Source: Bacillota bacterium
GTDB lineage: Bacteria; Bacillota_I; Bacilli_A; Acholeplasmatales; Acholeplasmataceae
Assembly (NCBI GenBank): GCA_023458995.1
Contig: JAEWVV010000020.1
Span: 1-5,364 of the forward strand
Length of the DNA: 5,364 nucleotides
Direction of reading: 5' to 3'
Shown here: in pieces, positions 1-5,364 of the stretch
How the letters are laid out: each line of letters begins with the position of its first letter
Numbering within the stretch: the first letter of the stretch is position 1
The notes under the pieces: model-generated
Told to the model about the DNA's origin: nothing
Database searches by the model: none
What the model saw: the letters and a program-made list of their open reading frames with translations, nothing else
Program-made: the position numbers and the translations under genes

Positions 1-1
1 C

Positions 2-943
2 AACCATATTCAATCAAATGCAGTTATAATTGCATCTGGCTGTTATGAAAGAACGAGAGGTTCTATCCAAATTCCTGGTGATAGACCTAAAGGTATTATG
101 CCAGCTGGTAGTGCACAGCGCTATTTAAATATGGAAGGTTATTTAGTTGGAAAACGTATTTTTATTCTTGGTAGTGGTGATATTGGTCTCATCATGGCAA
201 GACGTATGACCTTAGAGGGAGCTTCTGTCTTAGGTGTTGCAGAACTTATGCCTTATTCAAATGGATTAACAAGAAATATTGTCCAGTGCTTAGATGATTT
301 CAATATACCGCTTTATTTATCACATACTGTTACAGATATTAAAGGTAAAGATGTCTTAGAAAGTGTAACTATTCAAGCAGTTGATGAAAAGTTTCAACCG
401 ATTCCTGGTACAGAAAAGAGTTTTGAAGTCGATACCCTTTTATTATCCGTTGGACTCATTCCTGATGTTGCACTCTTTGACTCACTCAATATGAAAAAAA
501 GTCCTATCACTAAAAGTGCAATCGTTGATCAAACACTGATGACTAATGTTGATGGACTCTTTGTGTGTGGAAATGCACTTCATGTTCATGATCTTGTTGA
601 CTGGGTCAGCAAAGAAGGAGATAAAGCAGGACGTTTTGCAAAAGAATATCTCTTAAATAAAAAAGACAAGCAAAAAGAATTAAAAGATGTCATCATTGGT
701 GATAACATCCGTTATGTTGTTCCGCACCAAGTTGATTTTTCCAATGTGAGTGAACCTATCGTTTTCTTCTTTCGTGCAACAAAAAAGATGACATCAGGTA
801 TTTTTAAAGTGATTCAAAATGGTCAAGTTATTGATTCAAAAAAAGCAAAATACATCGCACCCGCTGAAATGGAAAACATCACCATTCAAAAAGAGGAATT
901 TATCTCTTCTGATCCGATCACGATTATGTTGGAGGAAATTTAA
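2..943 (+). CDS. FAD/NAD(P)-dependent oxidoreductase, 3' part (probable glycerol-3-phosphate dehydrogenase complex subunit)
   Basis: The reading frame is open from base 2, so this is the C-terminal 313 residues of a longer protein. An internal ATG at 98 is not the start, because the family motif GCYERTRG (visible residues 13-20) and IPGDRP lie upstream of it. A Rossmann dinucleotide-binding motif GSGDIG is at visible residues 57-62, and the FAD-domain closing motif TNVDGLFVCGNA at about 181-192. A further C-terminal segment of about 95 residues follows. This matches the COG0446-type pyridine nucleotide-disulfide oxidoreductase family that often sits beside DUF1667 and glpK. It probably moves electrons from glycerol-3-phosphate oxidation to NAD(P) or another carrier. 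The next gene starts directly after its stop codon, so the two are co-translated. The family is well supported; the exact substrate is inferred from the neighbours. Confidence 0.9.
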   Translation, partial: NHIQSNAVIIASGCYERTRGSIQIPGDRPKGIMPAGSAQRYLNMEGYLVGKRIFILGSGDIGLIMARRMTLEGASVLGVAELMPYSNGLTRNIVQCLDDFNIPLYLSHTVTDIKGKDVLESVTIQAVDEKFQPIPGTEKSFEVDTLLLSVGLIPDVALFDSLNMKKSPITKSAIVDQTLMTNVDGLFVCGNALHVHDLVDWVSKEGDKAGRFAKEYLLNKKDKQKELKDVIIGDNIRYVVPHQVDFSNVSEPIVFFFRATKKMTSGIFKVIQNGQVIDSKKAKYIAPAEMENITIQKEEFISSDPITIMLEEI

Positions 944-2795
<1,852 letters not shown>

Positions 2796-2802
2796 TCTTC
2801 TA

Positions 2803-2830
2803 TTAACTCAGATACCTTGTGACGTATAAT
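2803..2830 (+). promoter_or_regulatory. Probable sigma-A promoter of the Rieske gene
   Basis: A perfect TATAAT is at 2825-2830, preceded after 16 bases by TTAACT at 2803-2808 (four of six -35 consensus bases). Transcription would begin near 2837, close to the ribosome site AAAGGAGGG (2837-2845), leaving a very short leader. The site lies in the 56-base gap after glpK, so the Rieske gene may be expressed on its own as well as by read-through from the glp genes. This is judged by eye only. Confidence 0.45.
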
Positions 2831-2851
2831 AAAATTAAAGGAGGGTTATCT

Positions 2852-3175
2852 ATGTTACATTTAGTTGGTGAGTTTGAAGAGTTTGAACGTGATTTTAAGA
2901 AACGGGTCTTAATTGATGGAACACCTGTTTTAGTTTGTTATCTGGCAGGAAAACTTTATGCAATTCAAGACAAATGTGCGCACTTAGGTGCATCACTCTC
3001 AAAAGGTATTCTTGATGGAGCAAAAATCCAATGTCGCGCTCATGGTGCTACCTATCATATCGAAACAGGTGATGTCATCGATAAAGCACACATCGGTTTT
3101 ATTAAAATGCCAACAAAGAAATTAAAAACCTTCCCTGTTGAAATCAAGGAAGGCAAAGTATTTATTGAATATTAA
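2852..3175 (+). CDS. Rieske-type [2Fe-2S] ferredoxin-like protein
   Basis: A soluble 107-residue single-domain Rieske protein. Both cluster boxes are present: C42-A-H44-L-G and C61-R-A-H64-G, giving the two-Cys two-His ligand set, followed by the common TYHIETGDV segment. Box 2 reads CRAHG where CPxHG is the commonest form. Size and layout match the ferredoxin subunits of ring-hydroxylating dioxygenases and the NirD-like small proteins, but no oxygenase or nitrite reductase gene is visible, so it is named only as an electron carrier. The start at 2852 is chosen for the excellent AAAGGAGGG site at 2837-2845; an in-frame GTG at 2819 lies upstream of that site. It follows glpK by 56 bases and may serve the redox steps of the glycerol module, but this is inferred from position alone. 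Confidence 0.88.
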   Translation: MLHLVGEFEEFERDFKKRVLIDGTPVLVCYLAGKLYAIQDKCAHLGASLSKGILDGAKIQCRAHGATYHIETGDVIDKAHIGFIKMPTKKLKTFPVEIKEGKVFIEY

Positions 3176-3194
3176 GGACACAAGGTGTCCTTTT
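3174..3194 (+). terminator. Rho-independent terminator after the Rieske gene
   Basis: A perfect 8-bp stem, AAGGACAC (3174-3181) and GTGTCCTT (3185-3192), with a three-base loop is followed by TTTT then ATTTTA. It overlaps the stop codon of the Rieske gene and ends four bases before the stop of the convergent nitroreductase gene. It therefore ends the glp-side transcript and may also slow minus-strand read-through, although the T-tract on that side is weak. Confidence 0.88.
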
Positions 3195-3197
3195 ATT

Positions 3198-3737
3198 TTA
3201 ATAAATCGTTGTTAGTGATCTTGCATTCGTTCTTTTTTTAGGTTCTAATTTGACCAGGGGGTAACCAACCATAATTAAACCTAGAACAAGTTCATCACCT
3301 GCTACACCTAAAGCATCTTTAAACTTATCAGACTCAATATATTTGGGTGTTTTCCAAAAACTTCCCATTTTTTGATCTTCAAGTAAAAGTAAAAAGTTCT
3401 GAATCAGTGCTGCACAAGCTTGCATATCCTCAAGTTCATCAGCAAGGACACTGTTTTTTTTCATAATGATTGAAACGATAGCCGGCGCACTAAATACTTT
3501 TGTAAGTAATTCCTTCTTTTCGTCTCGTTCATTTTCTTTATAAAGTTTTAGATAATTATCTAAAAATTTATCTTTTCCATGACCCTCTAAAATGATAAAC
3601 CGCCAAGGTTGTCTCATTTTATGATTAGGAGCATAGACAGCAACTTCAAGAAATTCAATCAGTTTTTCTGGGTTGACCCATTCATTCGTAAATTTAACCG
3701 TACTTACACGACTTTTAATAACGTCCTGGATTGACAT
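3198..3737 (-). CDS. Nitroreductase family protein (YdjA-like, FMN-dependent)
   Basis: A 179-residue cytoplasmic flavoprotein of the nitroreductase fold. It opens MSIQDVIKSRVSTVKF, the usual (I)xxRxSxxxF region that contacts FMN, followed by APNHKMRQPWRFIIL, the A-P-x-H-x(4)-PWRF form seen in YdjA-type members. Toward the C-terminus are GSFWKTP and VGYPLVKLEPKKR. Members use NAD(P)H to reduce nitro-aromatics, quinones or similar acceptors; the natural substrate is not predictable. The start is placed at 3737 because AGAGGAG (complement of 3746-3752) is 8 bases upstream. A longer in-frame ATG at 3753-3755 overlaps that ribosome site and is less likely. It converges on the Rieske gene with a shared terminator and follows the membrane protein gene by 97 bases with its own probable promoter. 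Confidence 0.9.
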   Translation of the reverse strand: MSIQDVIKSRVSTVKFTNEWVNPEKLIEFLEVAVYAPNHKMRQPWRFIILEGHGKDKFLDNYLKLYKENERDEKKELLTKVFSAPAIVSIIMKKNSVLADELEDMQACAALIQNFLLLLEDQKMGSFWKTPKYIESDKFKDALGVAGDELVLGLIMVGYPLVKLEPKKRTNARSLTTIY

Positions 3738-3759
3738 ATGAACAACTCCTCTCATTCAT

Positions 3760-3788
3760 ATCATACACTTTATAAGAAGATAATACAA
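3760..3788 (-). promoter_or_regulatory. Probable promoter of the nitroreductase gene
   Basis: Read on the minus strand, TTGTAT (complement of 3783-3788) is followed after 17 bases by TATGAT (complement of 3760-3765), five of six -10 bases. The -35 match is poor (three of six). The implied transcript starts near 3753, giving a short leader that just includes the ribosome site. Assessed by eye. Confidence 0.35.
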
Positions 3789-3834
3789 AAGAGATGGTTT
3801 GTGATGCAGGATCATTTATCTTTTGTTTATCAAA

Positions 3835-4254
3835 TCAAATCGTTTTCTTGGGATGCAATTGATTTCCTTCTTGTACTTGAATGATCTTGTCGCGAATCAC
3901 GTCAAGAACAGCTGTAACCAACATGAAAAGGAGTGCCATGATCAATGCAAATTGAATTGTAAACGAAGCAATTGTCCAAATGATAAACAAGATGCCGATA
4001 AGTATATACGTGTAATAGATCACACTTGATGTGCGAGGGCTAATATCCCTTACTTTACGCATGCCTTCTGTTTGTATCATGATTAAAAAGATAACAAACA
4101 AACTAAAACCAATCATTCCACCATAATGAAGAAGTAATGTTATATTTGTATTCGTATCTTGTTCTGGTATCAATTTTTTTATTATGTTTCCTGCAGTGAA
4201 ATAAGCGGTAACTAAAAGACCTATATAAAACGAAAGCTTTACGATGTTTTTCAT
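3835..4254 (-). CDS. Four-helix membrane protein of unknown function
   Basis: A 139-residue hydrophobic protein that I do not recognise. Four membrane segments are visible at about residues 5-24, 38-60, 77-97 and 99-121. A short hydrophilic loop (about 61-76, TEGMRKVRDISPRTSS) with several basic residues probably faces the cytoplasm, and a charged C-terminal tail RDKIIQVQEGNQLHPKKTI follows. No ATPase, peptidase or transporter motif is seen. AAGGA sits about 11 bases upstream of the ATG, which is rather far; this matters because a small upstream ORF ends in TGA overlapping this ATG (ATGA), so translation may be coupled. It is in the same orientation as the repeat-peptide gene upstream and the nitroreductase gene downstream. 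No clear terminator follows it. Confidence 0.75.
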   Translation of the reverse strand: MKNIVKLSFYIGLLVTAYFTAGNIIKKLIPEQDTNTNITLLLHYGGMIGFSLFVIFLIMIQTEGMRKVRDISPRTSSVIYYTYILIGILFIIWTIASFTIQFALIMALLFMLVTAVLDVIRDKIIQVQEGNQLHPKKTI

Positions 4255-4325
4255 AGATAATCATATCCTTCCAAGTCTAAAAGATCTGTCATAATGACCT
4301 CACATGATTCAACACAATCTATCAT
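4251..4325 (-). CDS. Small ORF of 24 codons coupled to the membrane protein gene
   Basis: On the minus strand an ATG at 4325 is preceded by AAGGGAG (complement of 4331-4337) at a spacing of 5 bases. It opens 24 codons, beginning MIDCVESCEVIM and ending LLDLEGYDYL. The TGA stop shares the bases ATGA with the start of the membrane protein gene, a classic translational-coupling overlap. The peptide is acidic and has two cysteines but no signal or membrane segment. It may be a real microprotein or a leader whose translation controls the downstream gene; the sequence does not tell which. The good ribosome site and exact overlap are the only evidence, and an ORF this short can arise by chance. Confidence 0.45.
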   Translation of the reverse strand: MIDCVESCEVIMTDLLDLEGYDYL

Positions 4326-4492
4326 TGAATCTCCCTTAACCCAAACAGTTGATTAATATGATCACAATAGGAACAGGAGAGTATTTTCTTAAGTTGTAAA
4401 AAAAGTGTAAAGCTACATATTTTCAGCACATGATATGAAAGAAAGAAATTTGAAAGAATTTTTTATGTGAACGATTTGACTCTATCAAACTA

Positions 4493-4501
4493 TGATATAA
4501 T
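4493..4501 (+). promoter_or_regulatory. Possible extended -10 promoter, antisense to the repeat-peptide gene
   Basis: TGATATAAT reads as an extended -10 element (TGn then a perfect TATAAT at 4496-4501). An upstream TTGACT at 4476-4481 is only 14 bases away, too close for a normal -35. Transcription would start near 4508 on the plus strand and run antisense through the repeat-peptide gene toward the regulator. In A/T-rich intergenic DNA such a match may be chance. Confidence 0.25.
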
Positions 4502-4529
4502 TGTGCTGAGTTTTGAAATTTGACTCGGA

Positions 4530-4790
4530 TTAAAGACGTACCATTTCGGGTAATCCTGAATCTTCAAAATCTAAACGTACCATTTCGGGTAATCCTGAGT
4601 CTTCAAAGTCTAAACGTACCATCTCGGGTAATCCTGAGTCTTCAAAGTCTAAACGTACCATTTCGGGTAATCCTGAATCTTCAAAATCTAAACCTATATT
4701 TGAGAAACCATTTTCTTTAACATAATTAAATCCAACAAATGAGATAAATGCGACAACTAATACTGATAAAACGGCGAATAATTTTTTCAT
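4530..4790 (-). CDS. Exported tandem-repeat peptide precursor (candidate multi-copy pheromone)
   Basis: An 86-residue protein. Residues 1-22 (MKKLFAVLSVLVVAFISFVG and on) form a positively charged start plus a hydrophobic core, as in a secretion signal. There is no lipobox cysteine and no clear AxA cleavage site. A linker to residue 33 leads into four perfect copies of LDFEDSGLPEMVR (34-46, 47-59, 60-72, 73-85) and a final Leu86. GGGGG is about 8 bases before the ATG. Nothing else is in the mature part, so the repeat itself is probably the product. The divergent neighbour is an RNPP-like regulator, and such regulators usually sit beside a small secreted precursor whose processed peptide they bind after re-import. 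Here the precursor would release four signal copies. A repetitive surface or structural peptide is the alternative. The gene is credible because repeat differences are all silent in this frame. Confidence 0.75.
   Translation of the reverse strand: MKKLFAVLSVLVVAFISFVGFNYVKENGFSNIGLDFEDSGLPEMVRLDFEDSGLPEMVRLDFEDSGLPEMVRLDFEDSGLPEMVRL
4536..4691 (-). repeat. Four tandem 39-bp repeats inside the precursor gene
   Basis: Four head-to-tail units of exactly 39 bp occur with no spacers: 4536-4574, 4575-4613, 4614-4652 and 4653-4691. The two outer units are identical. The two inner units share two substitutions (GAT to GAC at codons 2 and 5 of the unit), and the 4614-4652 unit has one more (GAA to GAG at codon 10). 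All of these are third-position silent changes when read on the minus strand; on the plus strand they would alter residues. Confidence 0.97.
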
Positions 4791-4807
4791 GGCAACAGCC
4801 CCCTTTT

Positions 4808-4831
4808 CCCTAATTGTATTATCAATTAGGG
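4808..4831. promoter_or_regulatory. Perfect palindrome, candidate regulator operator
   Basis: CCCTAATTG (4808-4816) and CAATTAGGG (4823-4831) are perfect 9-bp inverted arms around a 6-base A/T centre. It lies 18 bases upstream of the precursor ATG and 59 bases before the regulator start. The centre holds -10-like hexamers in both directions (GATAAT on the minus strand, TATTAT on the plus strand, each five of six), though I find no convincing -35 partner. Dyad symmetry of this size between a divergent HTH gene and its neighbour is the usual form of a dimer-binding operator. It could also form an RNA hairpin. Confidence 0.55.
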
Positions 4832-4832
4832 C

Positions 4833-4856
4833 AAAAAAACAGGGCGCATACGCCCT
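4833..4856 (-). terminator. Intrinsic terminator-like hairpin upstream of the precursor gene
   Basis: On the minus strand a perfect 6-bp G/C-rich stem, AGGGCG and CGCCCT with a TATG loop (complement of 4841-4856), is followed by G and seven T (complement of 4833-4839). This is a standard Rho-independent terminator shape. It points toward the precursor gene and lies 42 bases upstream of its ATG, with no minus-strand gene visible to its right. It may insulate the precursor from antisense transcripts of the regulator gene, or act as an attenuator in a longer leader. Confidence 0.6.
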
Positions 4857-4890
4857 ATTCGTACATCGTTGTTATGAAAATGAGGTGAAA

Positions 4891-5364
4891 ATGATGAAGT
4901 CAAAAGAACTTAGCAACTATTTGGAGCGCATTCGTGCTGCTCGCAATATTTCACAAGAAACATTTACCAATCAAATTACATCACTTAGACAGTACAGAAG
5001 ATACCTAAGTGGAGAATCCGATATCCCTTTTCAAGTCGTCGGTCAGCTATGTGAAAGACTGGGTATACAAACGATTAACTTGATCAGAGAACTTGAAACT
5101 GTTCGTATTGAAGAGTCAAAAGAAGTTGATGCTTTCTACAATTATGCGATCTATAACAACCAGGAAGAATTTAATAAACTACGCGCAGCGTATAAAGATA
5201 AGATTTTTATCGATAACGAAAACAGACTTGTCTATGAACACAGTATCATCTTCTATGATTTAATGAATCAAGTCATCAATCTTGAAACAGCAACTGAAAT
5301 GACTAAAAAGCTCATCAATTTCAACAAGATTAGCAAGCAAAGCATTTTTACATTAACTGAAATG
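4891..5364 (+). CDS. XRE-type HTH regulator with helical-repeat domain, RNPP/Rgg-like, 5' part
   Basis: The frame is open for 158 codons to the window end, so the C-terminal part is missing. Residues about 7-60 form a Cro/CI-type helix-turn-helix: LSNYLERIRAARNIS, then ETFTNQI, the probable recognition helix SLRQYRRYLSGES, and PFQVVGQLCERLGI. From about residue 74 the chain is all-helical with aromatic and Leu spacing (AFYNYAIYNNQEEFNKLRAAY and on), as in TPR-like peptide-sensing domains of Rgg, PlcR and relatives. GAGGTGA at 4882-4888 is the ribosome site. The ATG at 4894 is spaced slightly better than the one at 4891; the difference is one residue. It is divergent from the repeat-peptide gene, the common layout of regulator and pheromone precursor. 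HTH assignment is firm; the peptide-sensing role is inferred from fold appearance and neighbour. Confidence 0.82.
   Translation, partial: MMKSKELSNYLERIRAARNISQETFTNQITSLRQYRRYLSGESDIPFQVVGQLCERLGIQTINLIRELETVRIEESKEVDAFYNYAIYNNQEEFNKLRAAYKDKIFIDNENRLVYEHSIIFYDLMNQVINLETATEMTKKLINFNKISKQSIFTLTEM

Noticed and set aside
3786..3825. CAAAAGA...TCTTTTG inverted repeat as terminator of the membrane protein gene
   Set aside because: The A/T-rich 7-bp arms are separated by 26 bases and are not followed by a clear T-tract, so it is too weak to call.
3823..4029. Plus-strand ORF opposite the membrane protein gene
   Set aside because: It is antisense to a coherent four-helix membrane protein, and its Cys/Asn/Lys-rich translation looks like a shadow frame.
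4423..4509. Inverted repeat TCAGCACA (4423-4430) and TGTGCTGA (4502-4509)
   Set aside because: Eight bases with a 71-base loop is within chance expectation for intergenic DNA, and no T-tract or symmetry extension supports a terminator or operator.
4536..4691. CRISPR array or satellite-type noncoding repeat
   Set aside because: Units are directly adjacent with no spacers, are an exact multiple of three, and vary only at silent positions of an ORF that begins with a signal sequence.
4520..4720. Plus-strand ORF through the repeat array
   Set aside because: It starts at TTG without a ribosome site, and the repeat substitutions alter its residues (Asn/Ser, Phe/Ser), unlike the minus-strand frame where they are silent.

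Overview
The window is low-G+C DNA from what looks like a Bacillota or Acholeplasma-type (Mycoplasmatota) bacterium. The signs are strong purine-rich Shine-Dalgarno sites (AGGAG type), A/T-rich codon choice, short intergenic gaps, TGG for tryptophan and TAA/TGA as stops. The glycerol kinase also carries the HPr-phosphorylatable histidine typical of low-G+C Gram-positives. The genus cannot be fixed from sequence alone.

Left part (2-3175, plus strand): the end of a glycerol catabolism operon. It holds an FAD/NAD(P)-dependent oxidoreductase (5' end outside the window), a small four-cysteine DUF1667/COG3862 protein and glycerol kinase (glpK), packed with gaps of 0 to 10 bases. A small Rieske [2Fe-2S] ferredoxin-like gene follows with its own probable promoter and ends in a clear hairpin terminator. 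GlpK makes glycerol-3-phosphate. The flavoprotein plus the Cys-rich partner probably belong to a multi-subunit glycerol-3-phosphate dehydrogenase.

Middle part (3198-4325, minus strand): a YdjA-like nitroreductase convergent with the Rieske gene, a four-helix membrane protein of unknown function, and an unannotated 24-codon ORF with a good ribosome site. The stop of this small ORF overlaps the start of the membrane gene (ATGA), which suggests translational coupling.

Right part (4474-5364): the most interesting region. A minus-strand gene (4530-4790) encodes an N-terminal hydrophobic export signal followed by four perfect tandem copies of the 13-residue unit LDFEDSGLPEMVR and a final Leu. All DNA differences between copies are silent. 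Divergent from it, 100 bases away, is the 5' part of an XRE-type HTH plus helical-repeat regulator of the general RNPP/Rgg/PlcR architecture, running off the window end. The gap between them holds a perfect 9-bp-arm palindrome and a hairpin with a T7 tract reading toward the repeat gene. The arrangement fits a peptide-pheromone quorum-sensing pair in which one precursor would yield four copies of the signal. This is an inference from architecture, not a proven system.
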